From the NCBI GenBank assembly GCA_000309945.1, contig CM001633.1, positions 4,289,912 through 4,353,911 on the forward strand: a DNA stretch of 64,000 nt. Reading direction: 5' to 3'. The notes beneath the pieces were generated by a model. The model worked only from the letters and a program-made list of their open reading frames with translations, made no database searches and was not told where the DNA came from. Source of the DNA: Leptolyngbyaceae cyanobacterium JSC-12. Its GTDB lineage: Bacteria > Cyanobacteriota > Cyanobacteriia > Leptolyngbyales > Leptolyngbyaceae. Below are positions 1 through 8,562 of this stretch, one piece after another; the first letter of the stretch is position 1; each line of letters starts with the position of its first letter. Position numbers and translations under genes: made by a program.

Positions 1-1
1 T

Positions 2-700
2 GCCAAAGCTCAGCGACGCATTGGGTTACCGTGGAGTCCGGAGTTGGTGAATCGTACCTGTGTTGCTGTAGGGGGGACTATTCTCACGGCAAAACTGGCG
101 CTGGAGTGTGGCATTGCCTGTAACACAGCAGGCGGAACCCATCATGCTTTTCCCAGCTATGGGTCGGGCTTCTGCATTTTTAATGACATGGCGATCGCGG
201 CGCGCGTGTTGCAACAGTTGGGATTAGTGCAGCAAGTGTTGATCGTAGATTTGGATGTGCATCAGGGAGATGGCACCGCCTGGATTTTTCGGGATGATCC
301 CACAGTGTTTACGTTTTCTATGCACTGCGAAGTCAACTTCCCTGGCACTAAGCAGCAGAGTGATCTGGATGTGCCCCTGCCGGAAGGAATGGAAGACGAT
401 GAGTATTTGCAAACGCTGGATACTTATCTGCCGGATTTGCTATCTCAGGTTAAGCCGGATCTGGTGATTTACGATGCTGGGGTAGATGCGCACATGGGCG
501 ATCGTCTAGGTAAACTGGCACTTACCGATAGCGGTTTGTTTCGCCGCGAGATGCAAGTATTGACGACCTGCTTAGTACGGGGTTACCCGGTTGCTTGTGT
601 AATTGGTGGTGGCTACGCCGAAGATTTACCAACATTAGCCTATCGCCATTCCTTGCTGCATCGGGCTGCTGCTGAAGTTTATCATCATGGTCGTTTCTAA
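2..700 (+). CDS. Histone deacetylase / AcuC-AphA family amidohydrolase, 3' part
   Basis: The frame is open to the left edge, so the 5' end lies outside the window; about 232 codons are visible. Family hallmarks are present: GGTHHAF (metal/active-site His pair), GFCIFND, the zinc-binding DLDVHQGDGT and YDAGVDAH, and GGGY near the C-terminus. These proteins are zinc-dependent deacylases of the arginase-deacetylase fold that remove acyl groups from amines such as acetyl-lysine or acetylpolyamines. The substrate cannot be told from sequence. The visible C-terminal two thirds look intact, with all metal ligands in place. The next gene lies on the opposite strand, so this gene ends a transcription unit. 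Confidence 0.9.
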   Translation, partial: AKAQRRIGLPWSPELVNRTCVAVGGTILTAKLALECGIACNTAGGTHHAFPSYGSGFCIFNDMAIAARVLQQLGLVQQVLIVDLDVHQGDGTAWIFRDDPTVFTFSMHCEVNFPGTKQQSDLDVPLPEGMEDDEYLQTLDTYLPDLLSQVKPDLVIYDAGVDAHMGDRLGKLALTDSGLFRREMQVLTTCLVRGYPVACVIGGGYAEDLPTLAYRHSLLHRAAAEVYHHGRF

Positions 701-841
701 ACTTACCCATCCCCCACGGCAAGACAAAATTGCCCAGACTTACCACACTCACCCCTACCAACCCACCCAACGGTTCCATATGATGAATAACTAGATGCGA
801 GCTAAATTGCTGCGATCGCCCCCTTCTGATCCTTTAAAGAA

Positions 842-863
842 ATGCTCATGGGAAAATGAGCAT
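842..863. terminator. Hairpin between convergent genes, possible terminator
   Basis: A perfect 8-bp inverted repeat (ATGCTCAT, loop GGGAAA, ATGAGCAT) sits between the 3' end of the HDAC-like gene and the 3' end of the truncated ZIP gene. There is no clear T-run, so a role as terminator is inferred from position only. Confidence 0.35.
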
Positions 864-872
864 GTACCCAGC

Positions 873-1136
873 TTAACCCCCAGCCACCCAGTAAATGCCA
901 ATCACCATAACTAACGCCGCTGTGGGCTTAGAGTAACCCAGATTAATCGCAGCCTCCGTTCCTGGAATAATGAGAGAAAATGCCGTTGCAGCTAACATCA
1001 CCCCGCCTCCAAATCCCAACAAAATACCCTGCGTGCGCTGAGTGATCCTGGGCGTAAATAAAATGGGCAATGCCCCAATTGCAGTACACAATCCAGCAAA
1101 GAGGCTAGCTGCAAACCCTACAAGAATTGATTGCAT
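873..1136 (-). pseudogene. ZIP-family metal transporter, N-terminal fragment
   Basis: About 87 codons from an internal ATG (MQSILVGFAAS) read as the first two to three membrane helices of a ZIP (ZupT-like) zinc/divalent metal permease, with features such as AGLCTAIGALP and GFGGGVMLAATAFSL. ZIP proteins normally have about 240-270 residues and eight helices. Here the frame stops after a third hydrophobic stretch, so the His-rich loop and metal-coordinating helices 4-5 are missing. Read as a truncated, presumably non-functional copy. An upstream in-frame ATG at 1268 would add 44 unrelated-looking residues. Confidence 0.6.
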
Positions 1137-1304
1137 ATCCAGTGGTGAAACACAGTGATGAAATGAGAAGCCTAAATCATACTCGTTATGACTTTGTATA
1201 AGTCTACAAGTCTGGAATCCCCAATAGGGACAATACAGTGTATCCCTACTGGGGTAATCCCATTCCACTAAACAGTTTTCAGATTAGCCAAGAATATCTG
1301 AGGT

Positions 1305-1586
1305 TCAGGTGCCGTATTTGTCTGTGTAAGCCTTCTCAAAATCCTCGAAAGATGGCTTTTTGCTATCAGTAGATTTTTGAATGGCTTGAGAAGGTTGTGA
1401 GGATTGGGGTAACTCGTCTGTCTTCTTTACTGGCGAATTTTGAACAGTTTCTCGGCAAATTACTGCCTCGCTAATTGTGGGGTGCGATCGCTGCGGCAGT
1501 AGCTCTGGACGGATTGCCTTTGCGCCAGGAGCCACCAGTGTTGAAAGTACAAGTGTTGAGGTAGCAACTGCAAGTATACGTCTCAT
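1305..1586 (-). CDS. Small secreted protein of unknown function
   Basis: Ninety-three residues starting MRRILAVATSTLVLSTLVAPGA, a typical Sec signal peptide with a likely cleavage after AKA. The mature part is polar and rich in Ser, Pro, Gln and Lys, with one cysteine, and ends FEKAYTDKYGT. I do not recognise the family. AGGAGAC just upstream of the ATG could serve as ribosome binding site. It is flanked by a ZIP fragment and a divergent lipocalin-like gene, so it is probably monocistronic. Confidence 0.6.
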   Translation of the reverse strand: MRRILAVATSTLVLSTLVAPGAKAIRPELLPQRSHPTISEAVICRETVQNSPVKKTDELPQSSQPSQAIQKSTDSKKPSFEDFEKAYTDKYGT

Positions 1587-1801
1587 AACTTAGTCTCCTA
1601 AGTGAAGGGAAAAAGGAGTGGAGCGCCTTCACCTGAAAACTAGAATCGCAGCCCTACCTGAAAGTACTCTGATAATTAACTGAGGGCATAATTGCAAGTT
1701 CCTGAGAATTTTTGGGGTGCTCTAATGTTCTTTCGCAACATCGCCATCAACATCTGAAGCATAATCAATTCAGTTGCCTCCTGATGACTTGGAGACTCAG
1801 C

Positions 1802-3049
1802 ATGAAACGATCGCGATCGCTCAGATTCCTCTGTTCTGTCCTTGCAAGCGTTTGCTTAATCTGGTTGTCCTTGCCGCAGCATCCTGCTGCTGCTAACCTC
1901 ACAGGTGAATTGTCCAATTCTCCCGTCTTACCCTTAATCACGAGTCCAAAATCCAAAATCCAAAATCCCATCACCTGGCAAGCATTACCAGCAATAGACA
2001 CCTCCGGTTTTGAAAAAGCGATCGCCCCTCGCATCTGGCACTTTCCAGAAGATTTTGGTGCTCATGAAACCTATCAAACTGAGTGGTGGTATTACACAGG
2101 TAATCTGGAAACTGCAGAGGGTCGGGAATTTGGATTTCAACTAACCTTTTTCCGACAGGCACTACATCCCCCAACAGAAATATCCACAGCCTCATCTCAC
2201 TGGCGCAGTCACCAAATTTACTCAGCACATTTCACGATTAGCGACATTGCCAGCAATCGCTTCTATCCTTACGAGCGATTCAGTCGAGGCGTGGTGCAGT
2301 TAGCCGGAGCACAGACAAACCCCTATCACGTTTGGCTAGAAGATTGGTCTGCGACAGAAATTGAACCAGGAGTTGTGCGGTTACAAGCTCAAACTTCCGA
2401 TGTTGCCCTCGATCTAACCGTGAAACAGACGTTGCTGCCTGTGCTGCAGGGCGATCGCGGCTTGAGCATCAAAGGTGCCGAACCTGGAAACGCCTCATAC
2501 TATTACTCCCTAGTACAACAGCCTACTCATGGAACAATTACCATCAACGGCAAATCCTTCACCGTCAGCGGTCTCACCTGGAAAGATCATGAATACTCCA
2601 CCAGTTCTCTCAGTCCTGGTACTGTTGGCTGGGATTGGTTCTCGCTCCAGTTCAACAACGGTTCCGCTCTTATGCTTTATCTGTTAAGGCACGAAGATGG
2701 CACTCCGGAACCCACCTCTGCGGCAACCTTCATTTCATCAACAGGCGAGTTAACATCGCTAACCTCGGCAGACTGGACTTTGGAAGTGTTGAACACCTGG
2801 AAAAGTCCTCAAAGTCAGGCAATCTATCCAGCAAAGTGGGCACTCCAGATTCCACGGCTGAATTTGACGCTCCAGGGGCAAGCCCTGATGCCCAATCAAG
2901 AGTTGAATACATCAACCGCCACCTATTGGGAAGGAGCCGTTGCTTTCCAGGGAACTTTGCAGAATCAACCCTTACAAGGCAAAGGGTATGTGGAACTGAC
3001 CGGCTATGCCGATCGCCTGGACACCATTCTTTCTGCCAGTGCCCCCTGA
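1802..3049 (+). CDS. CrtC/AttH-like lipocalin-domain protein (carotenoid 1,2-hydratase family)
   Basis: Start chosen at the internal ATG giving MKRSRSLRFLCS, because this exposes a clean signal peptide ending near HPAAA; an upstream in-frame start at 1712 would bury it. The mature protein carries the AttH/CrtC signature WHFPEDFGAHETYQTEWWYYTGNL at its start (given here as landmarks WHFPEDF and TEWWYYTGN), then GFQLTFFR, YSAHFTISD, the WKDHEYS box and GWDWFSLQF. The family is a double lipocalin/calycin fold. Some members hydrate carotenoids (CrtC); most bacterial ones are uncharacterised secreted proteins. About 415 residues is normal for the family. With an exported protein, true carotenoid hydratase activity is doubtful. 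Confidence 0.8.
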   Translation: MKRSRSLRFLCSVLASVCLIWLSLPQHPAAANLTGELSNSPVLPLITSPKSKIQNPITWQALPAIDTSGFEKAIAPRIWHFPEDFGAHETYQTEWWYYTGNLETAEGREFGFQLTFFRQALHPPTEISTASSHWRSHQIYSAHFTISDIASNRFYPYERFSRGVVQLAGAQTNPYHVWLEDWSATEIEPGVVRLQAQTSDVALDLTVKQTLLPVLQGDRGLSIKGAEPGNASYYYSLVQQPTHGTITINGKSFTVSGLTWKDHEYSTSSLSPGTVGWDWFSLQFNNGSALMLYLLRHEDGTPEPTSAATFISSTGELTSLTSADWTLEVLNTWKSPQSQAIYPAKWALQIPRLNLTLQGQALMPNQELNTSTATYWEGAVAFQGTLQNQPLQGKGYVELTGYADRLDTILSASAP

Positions 3050-3148
3050 ATGTTTGATTTGAGCCAGTTGAATGAACAATTCAGAATTCGACGATCATAC
3101 GCAATGGCTAATTGAATAAGGGTTTCATACGTTTGATGCAAGCACTCC

Positions 3149-4174
3149 TCATGATGACGAATTGTGATTCCCAAAAATTATGGCATCTGCGATCGCATTC
3201 GATTGATCCTTCTTTGCTGCAGGCGATCGTGCATCGCCAAGGAGATAGTCAGTTTTTGGCACTGGGCGACTGCGAGCAATGTTGCCATGTTGCCGTTCGT
3301 AAGACTCTAATGCTTTGGAAATCATCGCCATCCGCCGATCTTGATCTCGACGAATGCTTTCTTTCTTGCTGATATCATCGTAAGCCCGCAATCCAGGCGC
3401 ATCCCAACTGTTTTTGTCCCCATCCCAAAACGCCCATATCCGCGCTTCCAGAATGGCAGCATCGCCGGTTAAGCCTTTTTCTTTTTTTGCCTGCGCCAAC
3501 CGCTCAATGTAACCGCCCTCTTCGGTGACAGCTAACGGAGCTTGGTTAATTAAATCAATCCCATTCATTTCTTCTGCCACGGTCAGGGGCGCTACACCAT
3601 GCTGTTCTGCTTTGGGTAGCATGACTGATTCGTAAATCCGCTTGATTTTGGCAAGTTGGCGGCGATCGCTCTCATCTGGTGACAAATTTTCTACATTGCC
3701 AAACTGATAGGAAAACGTGCCCCGATTCCAGACACCATTACCAGGATCTACATGCCCATAATAGTTTTGCGTTTTACCGCCATCTGGGGTGCGGGTTCCT
3801 TCAGCCGCTCCTACAGTCCGGGCAACCAGTGACTCAGAACCGCCTTCAAATATATCCATTCGCGCTGAACTGGCAGATGAATTGCGGGCAACTTTTTGAG
3901 ACTTGTCTGTTTGAGGTTGGGGAGAGGTGGTTGGGACTGGAGTGGTGTCTGCGATCGCCCCAGAGTGTGTCTCCTGAGAGTCCAGAGTTTCCTGTCTGGC
4001 TAAGTCAGAGCGTGGTTCAAAGCTGATTACACCCGATGCATCAGTCCAGGTTCCAGAGGCAGGAGGATCCTCTACTGGCATATCCGTTTGAGCAATATCA
4101 TTTGCCTGAGCCTGGAAGGGCACAGTAATGGTTGCAACTAAACCCATTGCCACTCGAATAACGGCTTTCTTCAT
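3149..4174 (-). CDS. Secreted protein of unknown function
   Basis: 341 residues with a signal peptide (MKKAVIRVAMGLVATITVPFQAQA). A low-complexity Ser/Thr/Pro linker fills roughly residues 25-110. A compact C-terminal region (about 125-315) follows, with the landmarks NYYGHVDPGNGVWN, IYESVMLP, AEEMNGIDLINQAP and ARIWAFWDGDKNSWDAPGL. The length and acidic/aromatic pattern suggest a peptidoglycan- or surface-associated enzyme, but no catalytic motif is assigned. It lies six bases after the lipoprotein gene on the same strand, so the two, together with the 4623-5012 gene, look like one operon behind the LexA-type box at 5070. Confidence 0.7.
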   Translation of the reverse strand: MKKAVIRVAMGLVATITVPFQAQANDIAQTDMPVEDPPASGTWTDASGVISFEPRSDLARQETLDSQETHSGAIADTTPVPTTSPQPQTDKSQKVARNSSASSARMDIFEGGSESLVARTVGAAEGTRTPDGGKTQNYYGHVDPGNGVWNRGTFSYQFGNVENLSPDESDRRQLAKIKRIYESVMLPKAEQHGVAPLTVAEEMNGIDLINQAPLAVTEEGGYIERLAQAKKEKGLTGDAAILEARIWAFWDGDKNSWDAPGLRAYDDISKKESIRRDQDRRMAMISKALESYERQHGNIARSRPVPKTDYLLGDARSPAAKKDQSNAIADAIIFGNHNSSS

Positions 4175-4180
4175 AGGTGC

Positions 4181-4654
4181 TTATGACTTGGTGAGAAATT
4201 TTTCGATGGTAGGTATGCTTGGCTCCACAATTGCCCAAGTGCCATCAGGCTGTTTTCGTAGCGTTGCGATGTGAACCTGGGAGCCACTGCCAATGATGTC
4301 TCCCTGGCGATGTTCCCTTAAGTGCAGATTAGCCAGTCCACATAACCGAAACAAATAAGCCGGAACATCTGGACTCGAGAAGATTAAACATTCTCGTTGG
4401 TCTTTTTGCGCTCGTCCATCGAAGGGGGCATAGACCGATTTGCCATCCAATGCGATGGAAATATCACCTAATCCTGCCAGGATCTTATATCCCTTGATTT
4501 CTGTGCCAGGTTGCAGTTGCCATTTTTGATAAACCTGAAGGTTGATACTATCGTCTGGGCTAGAACGGCGATCGCACCCTACTAACAAAGTTGCCAGCAA
4601 AGTTAGCAACCAACCTATTGGTTTAGCGACGGAAACTGAATGAGTATCCGGCAT
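4181..4654 (-). CDS. Predicted lipoprotein, unknown function
   Basis: Start taken at MPDTHSVSVAKPIGW, which gives an N-terminal hydrophobic stretch ending in the lipobox LLVGC with the lipid-modified cysteine. The mature domain (about 130 residues) contains GTEIKGYKILAGLGDISIAL, YAPFDGRAQ and HRQGDIIGSGSQVHIATLRK. That pattern resembles small M23/biotinyl-lipoyl-like beta domains, but I see no peptidase HxH motif. The 5' end overlaps the 3' end of the preceding gene by 32 bases, which indicates translational coupling in the operon. Confidence 0.65.
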   Translation of the reverse strand: MPDTHSVSVAKPIGWLLTLLATLLVGCDRRSSPDDSINLQVYQKWQLQPGTEIKGYKILAGLGDISIALDGKSVYAPFDGRAQKDQRECLIFSSPDVPAYLFRLCGLANLHLREHRQGDIIGSGSQVHIATLRKQPDGTWAIVEPSIPTIEKFLTKS

Positions 4655-5012
4655 AGAACTCTCCCTCATACAGAACAATCAGCCAGGTTTGAGGGTCAAA
4701 TGCGAGGGGATAGGCCTCTCGCTCGGCTGTTGCGCCAGATCGTACCTGAATGTTTGGTAACCGACAGTAAGGCGATCGCATGACCTGCCGTAGTTGCTCC
4801 CGATTAGAACCCTCTGGAATTGCCAATAATTTTGCTAAGACATCGCGGGATAACACCGACTTTGGCTCAATCACTTCCTGGCAAATGTCTTTTGCAGGCA
4901 TGGATTTTGGCAACAGCCCATTGAGATCAGCGACCAATCCCAGGGCTGCAACTACTGACCCTCCTGCTAGCATATACTTAACTCCCATACCGCGATTGCG
5001 ATACTGCACCAT
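4623..5012 (-). CDS. Small membrane-anchored or secreted protein, unknown function
   Basis: 129 residues. The ATG at 5012 is supported by a GGAGG eight bases upstream. A short positive N-terminus (MVQYRNRGMGVKYM) is followed by one hydrophobic segment, then a conserved-looking domain with SVLSRDVLAKLLAIPEG, LRQVMRSPYCRLPNIQVRSG and a C-terminal FYAGYSFSFRR. I recognise it only as a type of small protein seen in cyanobacteria, with no known role. It is the first gene of the minus-strand operon that continues into the lipoprotein and the 341-residue secreted protein. A perfect LexA-type palindrome lies 58 bases upstream of its start. Confidence 0.65.
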   Translation of the reverse strand: MVQYRNRGMGVKYMLAGGSVVAALGLVADLNGLLPKSMPAKDICQEVIEPKSVLSRDVLAKLLAIPEGSNREQLRQVMRSPYCRLPNIQVRSGATAEREAYPLAFDPQTWLIVLYEGEFYAGYSFSFRR

Positions 5013-5069
5013 TTTGCCAAACCTCCATTAACCTTGCCGGAGATGCATCTGCACCTCGCTTTCTGGATA

Positions 5070-5083
5070 AGTACAATTGTACT
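5070..5083. promoter_or_regulatory. LexA-type operator (SOS box), predicted
   Basis: The 14-base perfect palindrome AGTACAATTGTACT matches the cyanobacterial LexA consensus AGTACWNWTGTACT at every position. It lies upstream of the 4623-5012 gene and after the 3' end of the SGNH hydrolase, so it can only serve the three-gene operon of small exported proteins. The site is seen directly; LexA binding is inferred. Confidence 0.6.
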
Positions 5084-5153
5084 GTATACGATTCCAGTCA
5101 GAATTGGGAGAGAAATCCCTTGCCTCTGCGCAGGGTGAAGCAAAGAATTTGCC

Positions 5154-5903
5154 TCACGATACAACAAATTCCTGGATGAGTTGTCGCCAGCGATCATAGG
5201 CTTTGCCGTTGAGATGCAGTTCATCCTGGCTGTACTGAGGGTCTAGACCTCCCTGAGGATTGGTAAATTGAGGATACAAATCAATGTACTGATAATCAAA
5301 TTGTTGTGCCAGAGTTGGTAATACCTGGTTGACTTCAAGAATCGTCGATCGCATTTTCTGACAATAACGGCGATCGCCAACGGGTAGTAAGCTTTGAACA
5401 TAGACTCGAGTAGATGGCGAATCAGTGCGAAACCGAGTCAAAATTGTTGTGTAGTTTTGCACGATTTGTTCAATACGCACACCCCGAATAATGTCATTAA
5501 TACCAATCATTAGAAATACTTTGTGAGGCTTAGCTTGAACAATAGGTTCAAGCCGTTGTAGCAACCCAGCCGTGGTATCACCTGAAATTGCGCGATTTTT
5601 AACGCTAGCTGATAGAAATTCTGCCCATTCTCCTTCATTTGTCAAACTATCCCCCAGTAGAACAATATCAGACGGCTTAATAGCAAGCAATTCAAATTGG
5701 CTCAATCGGTGGACATAAAATGGCACATGACTAAAGTCTTCATTAGGATCAGGATGACTCACTTGCTGAAGTTTTTTACTGAGATAGGCAAGTCCGCCTC
5801 GTTTTGCTACAAAGATGAAAAATGCTGTTAACAACAGAACATTTGTCAATAAAGATACGAGCCAAAGTGCTATTTGCATGATTACGCGACACTGTTTTCG
5901 CAT
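5154..5903 (-). CDS. SGNH/GDSL-type hydrolase with N-terminal membrane anchor
   Basis: 249 residues. One hydrophobic helix (about residues 9-31) is followed by an SGNH domain. Block I is VLLGDSLTNEGEW with the catalytic Ser, a Gly is at AISGDTT, block III is MIGINDI with the oxyanion Asn, and block V is DELHLNG with the Asp/His pair. SGNH enzymes hydrolyse esters of lipids, acylated sugars or peptidoglycan acetyl groups. The membrane anchor suggests action at the cell envelope. An alternative start eight codons in (5879) also keeps the anchor. The gene is followed at its 3' side by the LexA-type operator of another operon. Confidence 0.8.
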   Translation of the reverse strand: MRKQCRVIMQIALWLVSLLTNVLLLTAFFIFVAKRGGLAYLSKKLQQVSHPDPNEDFSHVPFYVHRLSQFELLAIKPSDIVLLGDSLTNEGEWAEFLSASVKNRAISGDTTAGLLQRLEPIVQAKPHKVFLMIGINDIIRGVRIEQIVQNYTTILTRFRTDSPSTRVYVQSLLPVGDRRYCQKMRSTILEVNQVLPTLAQQFDYQYIDLYPQFTNPQGGLDPQYSQDELHLNGKAYDRWRQLIQEFVVS

Positions 5904-5985
5904 CTACTGTAAGCGGGAGATCGCGATCGCAACCTCCCACTTAAAAATCTCTTTAACCCAAACGCTGTAGAGCAATCGCAATCAA

Positions 5986-6249
5986 TTACAGCCCAAGCAG
6001 ATCATCCAACTCATTCAGTGCATCACAGGAAGGTGACTGAGATTTGGCTTTCGTTTTGCCGCTGGGCGGCGGCACTACCGGAGCAGGAGATGGTAATTCA
6101 CCACTAGAGCGCCGTCCCAAATACTCATCTGCATAACGACGAAACACCGCTTCCACGGCTGCTCGTGCATTTTTCAGCCCCCATTCTTGAGCAATGATTT
6201 CTGCTTTTTCTAACACATCCTGGCTCAGTCTTATCTTGTTGTCATACAT
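5986..6249 (-). CDS. ParR-like small DNA-binding partner of the actin-like ATPase
   Basis: 87 residues. The N-terminal half (NKIRLSQDVLEKAEIIAQEWGLKNARAAVEAVFRRYADEYL) fits a ribbon-helix-helix protein: a short beta strand followed by two helices. The C-terminal half is a Pro/Ser/Lys-rich linker ending in the acidic-hydrophobic tail ALNELDDLLGL. In type II segregation systems ParR binds the centromere through its RHH domain and contacts the ParM filament tip through its C-terminal tail; this layout fits well. Its ATG lies inside the 3' end of the ParM-like gene (19-base overlap), so the two are translationally coupled. No close ParR identity can be claimed by eye. Confidence 0.6.
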   Translation of the reverse strand: MYDNKIRLSQDVLEKAEIIAQEWGLKNARAAVEAVFRRYADEYLGRRSSGELPSPAPVVPPPSGKTKAKSQSPSCDALNELDDLLGL

Positions 6250-7256
6250 AGCTGCAAACCTTCTGCGATCGGGAACAAACCACGGACATTAGCGAACTGC
6301 GGATCAGGAATCACCGCAAATAGCTTACGTCCAGCAAGTCGTTCGGCAATCAGATGAGAGCCACCCCCTGTAACCAGGAACCGGGTAACACGTGCCATAT
6401 ATGGAGTGTACTGAGCTTTCACCGTCTGGAAAATGCCGCGAAACCAGGGATCTAAGTATTCTTCTAACCAGGGTGCCCAAGACAATCCTGTGTCGGCATA
6501 GCTGTGTCCAGCTTTGAACCCATCCATGACTAAACCTGGATCGACGGTTGTCCCCAAGGCATCTGTCAGACGGCGATCGAAACTGATAGATGCCGCCAGT
6601 TCATAAGAACCACCCCGATCCATCACGTTCTCATCAATCACTTCCCCTTCCCCATCAACTAGACGGGTCAGCCAGGTGCCGCCACCAATATCTACAACAA
6701 TCGTGTAGCCACTGTCGGGAATCAGTCCCAGGCGTTGGGCATAGTAATAGGCTCCCATGCCTTCCCGTTCTACATTGACCTGCCCCACTGTGACATGGAA
6801 AGCGACTCCATTCCGTTTAAACTCATGCACACCCATCAGTTGCGATCGCAATAGTGCTTCATTTCTTGACAACTCCGGTGTTGAAATATGGAGATTAAGC
6901 GAGAACTCGGTATTCCCATCCCATGGCTCCAAACATGCATAGAGATGTAACCGCGCCAGTTCAACTTTATTTTCAATCACCGTTTGCTGCTGTCTACGAT
7001 ATTTGTATGCCTGTACCCCAAAGTGATAGCGGGTGCCGTCTGGCAGTTCGATTAAGGGAGAAGTATCTAAAAAGCGTACGGGATCACGTCCCTGCGGTAA
7101 CTGGTAGTGCACCGAGCGAATTGCCTTAGGACTGTTTGTTCCGTCCCAAAATTTGAGATCATAGTTTCCCGCATCTAATGCTAAAGTACGGGTAGAAATC
7201 GTGGGGGAAACAGGCTCTTTAATAGCCTTGGCGCGTCTTGTTTCGGTAGAAGTCAT
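6231..7256 (-). CDS. parM: ParM/StbA-like actin-family ATPase
   Basis: Start at MTSTETRRAK (7256), preceded by GGAGAAAGATCC; the upstream extension to 7334 reads as non-coding. Actin-fold signatures are in order: phosphate-1 loop LALDAGNYDLKFWD near residue 25, phosphate-2 VVDIGGGTW around residue 195, and the adenosine motif FLVTGGGSHLIAERL near residue 305. About 341 residues is standard for ParM-like proteins, which polymerise to push apart DNA bound by ParR. The adjacent overlapping RHH gene supports a partition pair. No replication gene is nearby, so the pair is either chromosomal or an integrated-element remnant. A LexA-type box sits 176 bases upstream of the start. Confidence 0.8.
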   Translation of the reverse strand: MTSTETRRAKAIKEPVSPTISTRTLALDAGNYDLKFWDGTNSPKAIRSVHYQLPQGRDPVRFLDTSPLIELPDGTRYHFGVQAYKYRRQQQTVIENKVELARLHLYACLEPWDGNTEFSLNLHISTPELSRNEALLRSQLMGVHEFKRNGVAFHVTVGQVNVEREGMGAYYYAQRLGLIPDSGYTIVVDIGGGTWLTRLVDGEGEVIDENVMDRGGSYELAASISFDRRLTDALGTTVDPGLVMDGFKAGHSYADTGLSWAPWLEEYLDPWFRGIFQTVKAQYTPYMARVTRFLVTGGGSHLIAERLAGRKLFAVIPDPQFANVRGLFPIAEGLQLCMTTR

Positions 7257-7431
7257 GGATCTTTCTCCAAAGATGTTGCGAGGTAGTGAACGTACTACAG
7301 GTAGTGTTCCTGACACAGAATTTTCTTTTCTCAACCCTGCATACAGGGACGATTCATTTTACAGCAGGCTTTCGAATTCGCTGACTTGATTTGCTAACAT
7401 TTGTCCCCATTCGCGGTCGAATCAACCCATC

Positions 7432-7445
7432 AGTACAAATGTACT
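7432..7445. promoter_or_regulatory. LexA-type operator upstream of parMR, predicted
   Basis: AGTACAAATGTACT matches the cyanobacterial LexA consensus AGTACWNWTGTACT completely. It lies between the 3' end of the GT61 gene and the ParM start codon, so it belongs to the parM-parR promoter region. Two full matches within 2.4 kb are unlikely by chance. Binding is inferred. Confidence 0.6.
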
Positions 7446-7508
7446 TTATGCCAGGACGCGGTTGAATGTCAACTTGAAAATGTAGCGGTGGTCAGTCAGG
7501 CAATCCGA

Positions 7509-8552
7509 TCAAATGATTCTGTCAATTTTATCTAGGGTTCTTGCCAGATCATCGATCGCGATCTCGAATCCAGTGCCAACGAGTTTGCCTACAACAAACG
7601 CATATCTAGCCCCCAAACAGTCGGTGTAATCTTTGTAAACATTGTTGAAGCGGAAGGGGGGCTGTAGTGTCAGCATGACTCCATCATCTGCCATGGCAAA
7701 CAAGCCGTGAACAAGTTGGCTGCCTTCAACACCTACTACAATTTTTGCGCCCACGGTTGCTTGTACAATTTCTTCTGCGGAAAGGGTTTCTGCTTCCAGG
7801 ATGGTGAATCCCTGGGATTGCAAGAAATCTGCGATCGCTATTTCGTTGACCAGCGATCGTGGTGCTCCAGTCGCCTTTCGCAAGAACATCACACCTGGAT
7901 GGGGCGCAGCTAAACAATGTTGTTTCAATTTTGTTCGCAAAATTTGGTAACGTTCCTGCTTAAATTGATTCTGCCCAATGTCATCAATAATGATAAAGTT
8001 CTTGCAAAATGCTTGTCGAACTGGTGATGATTGAATATTAAATAATGTGCTGTATTGAATTTGATGACAGGTCCACTGCTTTTCAACCGTGATTGCCATT
8101 GCAAGTTGTTGTGCCGCAAGAGTCAATGTTAAATCATCCACTAGCCAATGCCCAAAAAATTGATTACCAACCCAGGTGCAAGCAAGGGCGGCATCAGAGA
8201 TGATGTTAGTTGAACCTTGACTTAGGAAGGATTCTTTTGAGGTGACTAAAACATGTTTCATTGCCCCTCGATACACATAGCCATTGAGAAAATGAACATT
8301 GTGTAACTGATAAGCAATGGTTGCATCATGTTCAACCATGCCGCCCTGAATGCGTTTGAGTTCAGCCGCATAAGTTGTGGTAGAGGCCACCTCTGTTACT
8401 TTATCTAGCTCCCCGTTTAGATAGATGGCAGGAGGATGGGTAGAACATACACTGGGAGCTAAGGTCCACTGGCGATCGCAGACAGCCTGATAGGTTTTGT
8501 GTCCCTGAATCAGCCTCAATACTCGCTGCTTAAAAGGAGCTAGATGAATCAT
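7509..8552 (-). CDS. Glycosyltransferase family 61 (DUF563) protein
   Basis: About 347 residues from the internal ATG at 8552 (MIHLAPFKQ), which follows a GAGG motif and clears the lpxD stop by 10 bases. The C-terminal half carries GT61/DUF563 landmarks: FGHWLVDDLTL, VMFLRKATGAPRSLVNE, ADFLQSQGFTILEAETLSAEEIV and VVGVEGSQLVHGLFAM. Bacterial GT61-like proteins are thought to transfer sugars during capsule or lipopolysaccharide synthesis. The tight spacing behind lpxD suggests one transcript and an outer-membrane glycan role. Donor and acceptor cannot be deduced. Confidence 0.7.
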   Translation of the reverse strand: MIHLAPFKQRVLRLIQGHKTYQAVCDRQWTLAPSVCSTHPPAIYLNGELDKVTEVASTTTYAAELKRIQGGMVEHDATIAYQLHNVHFLNGYVYRGAMKHVLVTSKESFLSQGSTNIISDAALACTWVGNQFFGHWLVDDLTLTLAAQQLAMAITVEKQWTCHQIQYSTLFNIQSSPVRQAFCKNFIIIDDIGQNQFKQERYQILRTKLKQHCLAAPHPGVMFLRKATGAPRSLVNEIAIADFLQSQGFTILEAETLSAEEIVQATVGAKIVVGVEGSQLVHGLFAMADDGVMLTLQPPFRFNNVYKDYTDCLGARYAFVVGKLVGTGFEIAIDDLARTLDKIDRII

Positions 8553-8562
8553 GCAACCTCGC

